Source: JBDNJM01 sp041687755
GTDB taxonomy: Bacteria > Planctomycetota > UBA1135 > GCA-002686595
Reading direction: 5' to 3'
DNA length: 64,000 bases
Assembly (NCBI GenBank): GCA_041687755.1
Contig: JBDNJM010000082.1
Location: forward strand, 7,499 to 71,498
This document shows positions 16,155 through 24,092 of the stretch, piece after piece. Below the pieces are notes generated by a model. That model was not told the DNA's origin, made no database searches, and saw nothing but the letters and a program-made list of their open reading frames with translations. The position numbers were made by a program, and so were the translations under genes. The first letter of the stretch is position 1. Each line of letters opens with the position of its first letter.

Positions 16155-16330
16155 GGAGGGGGTGGGGCAGTTGCGGCTCGAAACACCGAAGCTGCGGAAG
16201 ATCCGTGCAAGTATTTCGTCCCGCGGCGGAGCGGTCCCTTAGAAGAGCTTCCCCCGACCCTATCCGGTTCCGGGGGAATCCGGTTTCCCGGTCCTCTGGG
16301 GGTCGGTATTGGGCCCGGGGAGCCCGACTT

Positions 16331-17875
16331 CTATTCTTGGGACCTGTCCTGCGGGTCCAGGTATCCCAATTGCTCGAGGGTTCTCAGCGTGTCTTCGTCC
16401 GAGTCGCGCAGGAAGACGGTCTCTGCGCTGCCCAGGAGCCGGGCGCGGCGGGCCAGGGACTCCTTCTGGCGGGTCTCGATGCGCTGGGCGAGGGTGCCGG
16501 CGGCGCTGCTCTCCAGTCGGTCCTCGGCGAGCGCGGCGCCTTCCAGGGGCCGCTGCTCGGTGGGGTCCTCGGCCAGGCGGAACAGCTGGTGACGCGGCTC
16601 GGCGCGGCCGCCGTCGTCCACGTGGCTGATTAGGCTCCGGCCCGCGTCGCGCAGGCTGCGCAGCAGCGGCCGGTCGGTCAGCGGCTCGTAGAGCGGCTCG
16701 GTCGTCTCGGCGAAGCTCGGCCGGTCGGTCCAGGCGCCGTCGCGCAGCTCGGGCACCAGCGAGCGCGCCTCGAGGTCGGACGGGCGCGGGAGCCTGAGCA
16801 GCTCGAGCAGTGTGGGGTGCAGGTCGAACTGGTTGACGCGCGCCCCGACGGTCGTGCCGGCGAGTTCGGACCCGGGGAGCTTGAGCAGCAGCGGCACGTG
16901 CAGCGTCTCCTCGTAGAGCTGCTCGTGGCCCAATACGCCGTGCTCGCGAAACTCCTCGCCGTGGTCGCTCGTCACGGCGATCAGGCCGGGCTCCCACAGA
17001 CTGCGCGCGCGCAGGGCGTCGAACAGACGCCCGAGTTCCGCGTCGGTGAACGCGAGCTCCGCGAGGTACTGGGCCTTGAGGTAGGCGACGTCGGCTTCGG
17101 TGAGCTTCAGGCCGCGCAGCAGCATCAGTCCGTCGTTGGGCCGCTCTCCGGCAGCGCGCAGGGCCTGGACTTCCGCGACGCGCTCCACCAGCGGGCCGTC
17201 GTAGTCGCCCTTCCAGGCGCGGGCGTACTCCTCGGGCGCGGCGTACGGCTGATGCACTTCGTAGGTATGCAGAAACAAGAAGAGCGGGCGCCCAGACTCG
17301 CGGCCGTCCAAGAACTCGAGCACGGAATCGACCTTCGCATCGATCGGCTGGTGCTCGGCGGCTAGCAGCTCGAAGCCCTGCATCAGGTTCCAGCCGCGGC
17401 CGAGCGGCCCGTCGTCGGTGAACGCTGCCGTCTCGTAGCCGGCCTCGAGCAGGATCTCTGCGAGGGTCTCGAAGCTCGGCGGCAGGCCGGGCGTGCCGTA
17501 TTCGAGGCTGGTGAAGTTCGCCGCGCGGTGGGTCCACGGCAGTAGCCCCGTGAACAGCGACGCGTGGCTGGTCGCCGTGTTAGGTGCCTGGGAGTACGCG
17601 CGTTCGAAGCGCACGCCCTCCGCGCCGAGGGCGTCGATGTTGGGCGAGGTCTCGCCGCCGAGTCCCGTGCTGGACAGCGCGTCCGCGCGCAGCGTGTCGA
17701 TAGAGATCAGCAGCACGAGCGGCGGCGGTTCAGGACCGCTTCCACACGCGCCGAGCCCGAGCGGAGCGAGCGCGAGCAGCGCCTGCATCGAGGCTCGCGA
17801 ACCGCGCGCCGCGCCCGACCGCTGACGGGCGCCGCTCCGGGAGTTCCCGGGATCCGCTGCACGTCTCCAGTTCAT
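16331..17875 (-). CDS. Sulfatase-superfamily lipoprotein with Thr in place of the formylglycine Cys
   Basis: 514 residues from ATG 17875. The hydrophobic segment LLALAPLGLGAC ends in a lipobox; ATG 17788 just before it is the alternative start but would leave no basic n-region. Alkaline-phosphatase-superfamily motifs are clear: LLISIDTLRADALSSTG (metal-binding Asp60), SPNIDALGAEGVRFERAYSQ, AVTSDHGEEFREHGVLGHEQ (metal site) and LHVPLLLKLPG. The nucleophile region reads APNTATSHASLFTG, so the C-x-P-S-R of sulfatases is T100-A-T-S-H104. A Cys or Ser needed for formylglycine is missing. A Thr nucleophile is known in lipid phospho-transferases of the superfamily, so this is more likely a phospho-ester hydrolase or transferase than a sulfatase. 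Confidence 0.8.
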   Translation of the reverse strand: MNWRRAADPGNSRSGARQRSGAARGSRASMQALLALAPLGLGACGSGPEPPPLVLLISIDTLRADALSSTGLGGETSPNIDALGAEGVRFERAYSQAPNTATSHASLFTGLLPWTHRAANFTSLEYGTPGLPPSFETLAEILLEAGYETAAFTDDGPLGRGWNLMQGFELLAAEHQPIDAKVDSVLEFLDGRESGRPLFLFLHTYEVHQPYAAPEEYARAWKGDYDGPLVERVAEVQALRAAGERPNDGLMLLRGLKLTEADVAYLKAQYLAELAFTDAELGRLFDALRARSLWEPGLIAVTSDHGEEFREHGVLGHEQLYEETLHVPLLLKLPGSELAGTTVGARVNQFDLHPTLLELLRLPRPSDLEARSLVPELRDGAWTDRPSFAETTEPLYEPLTDRPLLRSLRDAGRSLISHVDDGGRAEPRHQLFRLAEDPTEQRPLEGAALAEDRLESSAAGTLAQRIETRQKESLARRARLLGSAETVFLRDSDEDTLRTLEQLGYLDPQDRSQE

Positions 17876-18554
17876 CGCAGCATGATGCCACGCGACGACC
17901 CGTGAGCGGGTCGTCGGGGGCTCCCAGGTCCCGCCTGCGCTTGCGCGACCGCCTTCAAGCGAGCGCGCAGGACCCCCTCGAAGCCCAGGCGCGAAGCGCG
18001 CATCCGCGGAGCCATCGACGCGGGAGCGTTCGCCGGCATTCCGTTGACGGGCAAGCCCTTGGCGCGGGAGCTGCGCCGCCTGCTCAGTGTGCAGTCGCTG
18101 CGCTACCAACTCCTGCTGGAGTGGCGCGGCGGGGCTCGACCGAACGATCGCTATTCGCGGGCCCTGTAACACCGCCTGGCGGGGGGCTGGAAAGCGTGGG
18201 GCGGCCCCTCGGTCGGCTCCGTTTCTGCAGGTTTTTAGCGGTTTATCGCTACCGAATCGCGTTTGGCGGCATTTCACCTGCAGAGATCGGAACAAAGGGC
18301 GCGCGCCGCGCAAGGCGACGCCCCCACTTCCCAAGAACATGTCAGAGGAGGCCACGTCCCGGCCCCTCGGATCTTCCCGGGCCGCCGCCAAAAACTTTTT
18401 GGCGAGTTGCCCCCAAGGATCCGGGTCCCAGGGGCGTAGTCACCAAAGGAGGCCGCGGCCGCCAGCACTTCGGTGCCAACGGCAGCGGTTCGAAGGGAGA
18501 AGGCCAGGAAGCGATTCCCGGCCGACGCTTGACTGCCACTAGGAGGTTCAAACC
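17876..18554. other. Long stretch without a confident gene
   Basis: One plus-strand frame from about 17950 to the TAA at 18167-18169 reads somewhat protein-like (GAIDAGAFAGIPLTGKPLAR) but has no good start, and may be a gene remnant. At 18387-18403 is a perfect palindrome GCCAAAAA-C-TTTTTGGC in an otherwise GC-rich area, a possible protein-binding site. AT-richer DNA around 18235-18300 could hold a promoter for the small reading frame at 18555. Confidence 0.4.
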
Positions 18555-18626
18555 ATGCCGCACGAAATCATTGTCTTCACGCTCTGGCTCATTCGCCAGA
18601 TCTTCGAGCAAGGAGCTCTCGGTTAG
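18555..18626 (+). CDS. Candidate 23-residue hydrophobic microprotein
   Basis: ATG 18555 is preceded by a perfect AGGAGG at 18541-18546 with eight bases between, one of the strongest ribosome-binding sites in the window. The frame reads MPHEIIVFTLWLIRQIFEQG and ends ALG then TAG: a mostly hydrophobic helix with one Arg, long enough to lie in or on the membrane. A strong hairpin terminator follows at 18752-18787. Both signals suggest a real transcript and product. It could also be a leader peptide, but no gene follows on this strand before the hairpin. Confidence 0.45.
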   Translation: MPHEIIVFTLWLIRQIFEQGALG

Positions 18627-18751
18627 ACCGAAGTCTGAGAGTTGTCGGGAGCTCTTCAAGGGGCGCCCGCAGCTCTCGTCCGGTCGTTCTTGAAGCTCGC
18701 TGCAGGTCGAGCGTCCGTCACCGGGTCGGGAGCCCAGTGGCGGAAACTGAA

Positions 18752-18787
18752 GCGGCCCCGCAACGTCGAGCGACGTAGCGGGGCCGC
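18752..18787 (+). terminator. Strong GC hairpin, probable terminator
   Basis: Ten base pairs GCGGCCCCGC / GCGGGGCCGC, then one A-A mismatch and an inner ACGTC / GACGT stem. It lacks a long T-run (GCTTCT follows). The same outer stem appears at 28174-28212 just after the LVIVD gene, which supports a terminator role. Confidence 0.6.
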
Positions 18788-18809
18788 GCTTCTATGCAGG
18801 GCCCTTCGC

Positions 18810-18878
18810 GGTCTGGCCGGTGAAAACGTGCCTGGCACCGTATCGTTCCGGCACCGTATCGTTCCCCCCGGCCAGACC
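18810..18878 (-). terminator. Hairpin with a duplicated 16-bp loop sequence
   Basis: Perfect 11-bp arms GGTCTGGCCGG and CCGGCCAGACC flank two direct copies of GGCACCGTATCGTTCC (18834-18849 and 18850-18865). It lies immediately after the stop of the GST-like gene on the minus strand, where a terminator is expected. The near-palindrome GTGCCTGGCAC at its left side resembles REP-type motifs. Confidence 0.5.
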
Positions 18879-18879
18879 G

Positions 18880-19509
18880 TCAGGCCACGTCGAACGCCAT
18901 GCAGCGCTTCACCCAGGCGCGCACGCGGTCGCGGCCTTCGCCCAGGAACAGGCGCTCGCGGAAGAAGGCCTCCACGGAATCGGCGGGCGCCTTGTCCTCA
19001 GGCACCATCCCGTACCACGCGCGGCAGGCCATCACGAAGTCGGGGCCCAGCGGCGCATCGCCGCACAGGAAGGGCTTGTCGGCCAGGCGCTCCTCGATCT
19101 CGGCGGTGGCGTCGTGCAGGGCCTTCGAGGACTTGGCCGGAGCATCCGCATCGCTGTGACGGCCGAGCATCAGGCCGAAGATCGGGCCGATGCCCGCGCC
19201 CACGTCGTTCTTGGCGTAGGTCTCCAGGCGCTCGAGCTCGCGCATCTCGTCGTAGCCCTCCACGTACAGGCGCGGGCCGTCGAAGTTGGCGTCGAAGTAG
19301 CGCAGGATCGCGCCCGAGTCGTACAGCCGCACGGCGCCGTGCTGGATGGCCGGCGTGAAGGGCTGGCCAGTGGCTTCGATCACCGTCGAGCGGTCCGGGG
19401 CGCCCAGGACGGAGACGCGCGTCAGCGGGATCTTCTTGTAGCCGGCGGCCAGGCGCACGGCGATGCAGTTGGGGGAGGGCGGGAGCTCGATCAGGCGAAC
19501 GGTGGACAT
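18880..19509 (-). CDS. Glutathione S-transferase-like protein
   Basis: 209 residues. N-terminal thioredoxin-like domain: RLIELPPSPNCIAVRLAAGY, then QPFTPAIQHGAVRLYDSGAI, which has the Pro and the acidic-Ser glutathione contact (YDSGAI) of the family. The C-terminal helical half includes EERLADKPFLCGDAPLGPDF, the usual N-capping box region (often GD..T.AD). Cysteine 16 follows the SPN motif. Role and substrate unknown; a second, distant member lies at 12773-13540. Single gene, with its own terminator-like hairpin downstream. Confidence 0.8.
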   Translation of the reverse strand: MSTVRLIELPPSPNCIAVRLAAGYKKIPLTRVSVLGAPDRSTVIEATGQPFTPAIQHGAVRLYDSGAILRYFDANFDGPRLYVEGYDEMRELERLETYAKNDVGAGIGPIFGLMLGRHSDADAPAKSSKALHDATAEIEERLADKPFLCGDAPLGPDFVMACRAWYGMVPEDKAPADSVEAFFRERLFLGEGRDRVRAWVKRCMAFDVA

Positions 19510-19602
19510 GGGGGGTGGGTTCGGAAGTCTTCGAAGGGCGCGCGCTGCGGTCGGGCGCGGCGCGTGAGTACGGGGCTACGAGTCCGTCTGGGGGATTTGA
19601 GA

Positions 19603-20352
19603 CTAGCGTTTCTTAAAAGTCCGTTCGACGTACTTCTCGACGGCTCCGAGCACTTCGGGGCCGGCCCAGGCCGAGGTGATCTCGGCGTCCAGTTCGACCG
19701 TGGCGGCGATCCTCGCGTAGAGCGGCGCGCGCACCAGCCGCTTATGCAGCCGGAACGTGGGGGCGGGGAGGGCGCCGAGCCGGACGGCGGCCTCCAGCGC
19801 GCGGTCGAGCAGGCCCTCGGAAGGATGCAGCTCGTCGAGCAGGCCGATTTCGAGGGCGCGGGCCGGCTCCACGACGGCGGCACCCCAGGTCAGGGCGTCC
19901 AGGTGCTGGGCGGCCACGGCGTCGCGCAGCAGCTCGAAGGCGAGCGCGGGGTAGGGCACGCCGACGCCGAGCTCGGGGGCGCCCAGGCGGTGGGAGCCCT
20001 CCGCGCCCAGCCGCCGATCGCAGCAGAGGGCGAGCAGCAGCCCGCCGGCGATGGCGTGGCCCTCGACGGCGGCGATCACGGGCAGCTCGAGGCCCAGCAG
20101 CTGGCCGAAAGTGCGCCGCAGGGCGGGCAGGAATTCCGCCGAGTAGCGCGCCCCGCCCTCGGACAGCCGCTTGAGGTCGACGCCCGCCGAGAAGACCTTC
20201 CCGTTGCCGGTCAGGACGACCGGCAGGCCGCGCTCGGCAGCCCGGGCGCAGCCGTGGCGCAGGGCCGTGAGCAGTTCTAGGTCGAGGGCGTTTACGCCCG
20301 TCGTGCCGACCCGCAGGATCGTGGCCTCGCTTCGTTCTTCGATGTGCTCCAT
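19603..20352 (-). CDS. Enoyl-CoA hydratase/isomerase family protein
   Basis: 249 residues from ATG 20352 (the open frame further upstream is antisense to lgt). It has the crotonase fold: TGNGKVFSAGVDLKRLSEGG forms the first oxyanion-hole loop, PVIAAVEGHAIAGGLLLALC the second, and APELGVGVPYPALAFELL follows where the catalytic Glu often lies. It belongs to fatty-acid oxidation or to the degradation of another acyl-CoA; the exact substrate cannot be read. Divergent from lgt, with an 84-base gap that must hold both promoters. Confidence 0.88.
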   Translation of the reverse strand: MEHIEERSEATILRVGTTGVNALDLELLTALRHGCARAAERGLPVVLTGNGKVFSAGVDLKRLSEGGARYSAEFLPALRRTFGQLLGLELPVIAAVEGHAIAGGLLLALCCDRRLGAEGSHRLGAPELGVGVPYPALAFELLRDAVAAQHLDALTWGAAVVEPARALEIGLLDELHPSEGLLDRALEAAVRLGALPAPTFRLHKRLVRAPLYARIAATVELDAEITSAWAGPEVLGAVEKYVERTFKKR

Positions 20353-20436
20353 GGGGCCATTGGACCAGGCAGTCGCCCGCCGACGCCAGGCTCCGGACCC
20401 TGCCACCGGGCAGTCCTTAAGACTACGATCCGGCCC

Positions 20437-21486
20437 ATGAGCTTCGAATTCCCCGCCTGGGACCCCGTCCTGTTCGACTTGCCGGGACCGATCGACGTGC
20501 GCTGGTACGGCCTGATGTACGTGGTCGGCTTTCTGATCGGCTCCTGGATCGTCGGGCGGCTGGCGCGGCGCGGCTTCCTCCCGCTCGAGGAGGGCCAGGT
20601 CGGCGACCTCATGGTCTGGCTGCTGTTCGGCGTGATCCTGGGTGGCCGGCTGGGCTACGCCGTGTTCTACGACCAGGAGCTGCTGCTGCCGGAGAACCTG
20701 CTGCAGATCTGGAAGGGCGGCATGTCGTTCCACGGAGGCCTGATCGGGGTGTTCGTCGCGTTCCTGTGGTTCAGCCGCAAGTACAAGCTGCCGTGGCTGA
20801 GACTCGGCGACGCGGCCGCGCTGTGCGTGACGCCGGGCATCTTCCTCGTGCGCTTCGCGAACTTCATCAACGGCGAGCTGTTCGGCCGCATCGCGCCGGA
20901 GGGCAGCAGGTTCGGCATGCGCTTCCCGACCGATGCGGCCGCGACGCTGAACTTCGGCCTGCAGGGCATCGGGAACGATCCGCGCACGAAGGAGCTCGCC
21001 ATCCAGGTGGCCTACGGCAAGCGCGAGTGGGCGGACGTCGAAGGCGTCCTCGCGAAGACGGACGGCGCGGGCCGGGCGATCCCGTGGGGCTCCATCCGCG
21101 ACAACCTCGACTGGGAAGCCGTCGCGCCGCTCGTGCCCTACCGCTATCCCTCCCAGCTGTTCGAGGGCCTGTCCGAGGGCCTGTTGCTCGGCCTGATTCT
21201 GTGGGTCGTCTATCGCCTGACGTGCAAGCGCCCGCTGGGCCCCGGTGGCTACGGAGGCATCTTTCTTGCCGGCTACGGTATCGCGCGCTTCCTCCTGGAG
21301 TACGTGCGCCAGCCCGACGCGCAGTTCGCGGATGCCGAGGATCCGATCGGCACCGTGCTGTTTGGCATGACGATGGGGCAGACGCTGTCCTCGGTCATGA
21401 TCGTGGCCGGAATCTATTTTCTGGTGCGCGGAGTGCGCGGGCGCTCGGGGGCGGCTGGCCAGCCTGGGGAGGGCGCGCCCGCCTAG
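20437..21486 (+). CDS. lgt: Prolipoprotein diacylglyceryl transferase
   Basis: 349 residues. This membrane enzyme adds diacylglycerol from phosphatidylglycerol to the lipobox cysteine of prolipoproteins, and many lipoprotein genes in this window depend on it. Evidence: seven membrane segments; IDVRWYGLMYVVGFLIG near the start; GGMSFHGGLIG with the essential His; and the signature RFANFINGELFGR with the essential Arg, Asn and Glu. A segment of about 55 residues after GMRFPTD (GIGNDPRTKELAIQ to RDNLDWE) is longer than in Escherichia coli Lgt. The C-terminus has the FLLEYVRQPDAQF signature. Confidence 0.96.
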   Translation: MSFEFPAWDPVLFDLPGPIDVRWYGLMYVVGFLIGSWIVGRLARRGFLPLEEGQVGDLMVWLLFGVILGGRLGYAVFYDQELLLPENLLQIWKGGMSFHGGLIGVFVAFLWFSRKYKLPWLRLGDAAALCVTPGIFLVRFANFINGELFGRIAPEGSRFGMRFPTDAAATLNFGLQGIGNDPRTKELAIQVAYGKREWADVEGVLAKTDGAGRAIPWGSIRDNLDWEAVAPLVPYRYPSQLFEGLSEGLLLGLILWVVYRLTCKRPLGPGGYGGIFLAGYGIARFLLEYVRQPDAQFADAEDPIGTVLFGMTMGQTLSSVMIVAGIYFLVRGVRGRSGAAGQPGEGAPA

Positions 21487-21610
21487 TCGGTGACAGGGGC
21501 GGGCCGCAAATCTGTCGCGGTTTCGTCAAGACGCTCCGGTGGGGGGGCCGAGGACGAGGAGTGGAACGCCCGCACTGCGCGGCTCCACGGCTTCCCCCGT
21601 CACCCAGCCC

Positions 21611-22522
21611 ATGCATCAAGTCCTGCTGTTCTCGTTGAGCCTCATGCTACTGGCCGGCGTTTCCGCCATCGGGCCGGAGGAGCAGTCTGCAGGGACGGTG
21701 CCGGCGCCCGAGGTCGACTCGGGCTGGGCGCAGAATGGTCCGATTGAGCTCACGTTCGGGGTCTACACCTCGGATCCAGCGTCGACGATGTACCGCATGT
21801 TCGCTCCCGTGCTGGAGGAACTGAATCAGACGCTTTCCAACGACCTGAAGCGCGAGGTGGACATCGAACTGCGCATCGCGAAGACCTATGAACAGGGCCT
21901 TGCGCTGCTGGTCGATGGCGAGGTGGACTTCGTGCGCTTCGGGCCGGCCTCCTACGTGCTGGCCAAGGACCAAGAGCCGGGCGTCCACCTGCTCGCGATG
22001 GAGGAAAAGGGCGGAGCGAAGCGCTTTCAGGGAGTGGTCGTCGTCCGCGAGGATTCCGGCATCCAAGAGCTCGAGGACCTGCGCGGGAAGAGCTTCGCAT
22101 TCGGAGACCCGAACTCGACGATCGGGCGCTACCTGGTGCAGTCGCTGTTGGTGGACGCGAAGCTTCGCGCCGCGGACTTTTCTGCCTACGCCTACCTCGA
22201 CCGGCACGGCCGCGTCGCGGCGGCGGTCCAGCGCCGCGACTACGTGGCGGGCGCGATCAAGGAGAGCACGCTGGCCAAGCTGGAAGGCGAGCCGCTGCGG
22301 GCGCTGGTTCGCTTCGACAACGTCACCAAGCCCTGGATCGCGCGGGCAGGCCTGGATCCCGTGTTGGTCCAGTCGCTCTCGGCGGCGCTGATCGGCCTCG
22401 AGAGCGAGGAGGCCCTGAACAGCCTGCGGGTGACCGGGCTCTTGCCGACGGCCGATGAAGAGTACGCCCCGACTCGGGCGGCGATGTCACGTGCGACGCT
22501 TTTCGAGCGCCGCAGTGACTGA
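21611..22522 (+). CDS. PhnD-like periplasmic substrate-binding protein
   Basis: 303 residues from ATG 21611, with a signal peptide (MHQVLLFSLSLMLLAGVSAI). The core matches phosphate/phosphonate/phosphite-binding proteins: LTFGVYTSDPASTMYRMFAP, then EVDFVRFGPASYVLAKDQ, then FAFGDPNSTIGRYLVQ (the DP.ST.G ligand loop). No permease or ATPase genes adjoin it, so it either serves a transporter elsewhere or acts as the sensing protein of a regulatory system; orphans of this type occur next to signalling genes. No gene of that kind is seen here. Confidence 0.8.
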   Translation: MHQVLLFSLSLMLLAGVSAIGPEEQSAGTVPAPEVDSGWAQNGPIELTFGVYTSDPASTMYRMFAPVLEELNQTLSNDLKREVDIELRIAKTYEQGLALLVDGEVDFVRFGPASYVLAKDQEPGVHLLAMEEKGGAKRFQGVVVVREDSGIQELEDLRGKSFAFGDPNSTIGRYLVQSLLVDAKLRAADFSAYAYLDRHGRVAAAVQRRDYVAGAIKESTLAKLEGEPLRALVRFDNVTKPWIARAGLDPVLVQSLSAALIGLESEEALNSLRVTGLLPTADEEYAPTRAAMSRATLFERRSD

Positions 22523-22581
22523 GGAGAAGACACGCTCGTTGCCGCTGCGGCGCCGCATCTTGATGCGGGCTGGTGGCGCCC

Positions 22582-23946
22582 TCAGGCGCTCGTCGCGAAC
22601 TCGAGCGGCCGACCTGCCAGCGCGAGTCCTTCTCGGCCCGCGGCCAAGCGACCGCGCACGAAAACTCCCACCGGCAGTCCCGCGAGCGGGCGGCCGATGA
22701 AGGGGTTCGCGCGGCTGCGGGAGAGCAGCCAGTCGTCGCGCAGGGGGCCCCTGATCGAGGGATCGATCAAGGTCAGGTCGCCGTCGTAGCCGGGCTCGAG
22801 CGCGCCTTTGTTCGCGATGCCGTAGACCTTCGCGGGGCCGGCGTTGCACAAACGCGGGATGTCTTCGAGCTGCAGCCAGCCGTCGCGAACCGCGGTCAGC
22901 AGCAGCGCGAGCGTCGTCTGCACGCCCGGGATGCCGGAGGGTGCCTGGGGGTAGGGCCGGTCCTTCTCTTCGGCGGTGTGCGGCGCGTGGTCGGAGCCGA
23001 TGCAGGTCGCGGTGCCGTCGGCGGCCGCGCGGCGCAGGGCGTCGCGGTGGCGGCGCTCGCGCACCGGCGGGTTCATCTGGGCCCAGGAGCCGTGCAGCTC
23101 GTAGCACTCGGGCGCGAACAGGAACAGGTGGTTGGGCGTCAGCTCGACGGTGACGAGGTCGCCGAGGTCGCGCTCCTTGACCAGCTCGATCTCGTCGCCG
23201 GTGGAGACGTGCAGGAGGTGCGCGCGGCGGCCGGTTTTCTCGACGAGGTCCAGCAGGCGCGTGGTCGAGCGCACGGCCGCCTCGACGGAGCGCACGTGGT
23301 TGTGGCGCGTGACGGGGGTGCCCGGCTCGATCGCCCGGTAGTTGGCCTGCAGGATGTGCTCGTCCTCGGAGTGGACGGTGACGCGGCGGGTGCCGGAGCG
23401 CAGCACGCGCTCGAGGGTCGCGTCATCGGGGATCAGCAGGTTGCCTGTGCTGGAGCCCATGAAGATCTTGACGCCCGCGCAGCCCGGGGAGTTCTCGAGC
23501 TCGCCGAGCTGGTCGGCGTTCTCGGCGGTCGCGCCCACGAAGAAGGAGTGGTCGGCGCCGCAGCGGCCGGCCGCGCGCTCGAACTTGTCGGCGATGGCCT
23601 CTGCGGTCGTCGTAGCAGGCTTCGTGTTGGGCATCTCCATGAAGGCCGCGACGCCGCCGGCTAGGGCGGCCGCGGAGCCGCTCGCCAGGTCCTCCTTCTG
23701 CTCGTTGCCGGGCTCGCGGAAGTGGACCTGTGGGTCGATCAGGCCGGGCAGCACGAGCAGGCCCGTAGCGTCGACGAGCGCCTCGCCGTCGGCGGGCTCG
23801 AGGGATCCGCCGGCCGCGGTGATGCGGCCGTCCTCGATGCGCACGTCGCCTGGCGTGGAGCCGGTGGGCCGGACGAGCGTGCCGCCGCGGACGAGCACGG
23901 AGTTGGAGTCGGGCAGGAGGTGATCGAGCGGTTGGGTCTGTGTCAT
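22582..23946 (-). CDS. pyrC: Dihydroorotase (type I)
   Basis: 454 residues from ATG 23946. It closes carbamoyl-aspartate to dihydroorotate in pyrimidine synthesis. Motifs: LVLPGLIDPQVHFREPGNEQ (metal-binding His and substrate Arg), GVKIFMGSSTG with the Lys that is carboxylated, VTVHSEDEH and RAHLLHVS (metal His), and CIGSDHAPHTAEEK with the catalytic Asp. The closely related allantoinase and hydantoinase share these motifs; the QVHFREPG form and length favour dihydroorotase. No other pyr gene is adjacent. It converges with the PhnD-like gene. Confidence 0.9.
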   Translation of the reverse strand: MTQTQPLDHLLPDSNSVLVRGGTLVRPTGSTPGDVRIEDGRITAAGGSLEPADGEALVDATGLLVLPGLIDPQVHFREPGNEQKEDLASGSAAALAGGVAAFMEMPNTKPATTTAEAIADKFERAAGRCGADHSFFVGATAENADQLGELENSPGCAGVKIFMGSSTGNLLIPDDATLERVLRSGTRRVTVHSEDEHILQANYRAIEPGTPVTRHNHVRSVEAAVRSTTRLLDLVEKTGRRAHLLHVSTGDEIELVKERDLGDLVTVELTPNHLFLFAPECYELHGSWAQMNPPVRERRHRDALRRAAADGTATCIGSDHAPHTAEEKDRPYPQAPSGIPGVQTTLALLLTAVRDGWLQLEDIPRLCNAGPAKVYGIANKGALEPGYDGDLTLIDPSIRGPLRDDWLLSRSRANPFIGRPLAGLPVGVFVRGRLAAGREGLALAGRPLEFATSA

Positions 23947-24092
23947 GGCTGCCGAGCATTCTCCAGGACGCGCGCCCTCGCGCCTAGCGCATAGCGTTGC
24001 GGCGGCGCGCCGTCCGGGCCCGGCGGGAAGCATGTGAGCAGGGCTCTCGGGAACCAGGGGGCGAGAGCCGCGCGCTCGCGCACTAAGATAGG

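Noticed and set aside
16331..17875. Classical formylglycine sulfatase
   Set aside because: The Cys or Ser that is converted to formylglycine is replaced by Thr.
21611..22522. A phosphonate ABC transport operon around the PhnD-like gene
   Set aside because: No permease or ATPase gene adjoins; neighbours are lgt and pyrC on other transcripts.
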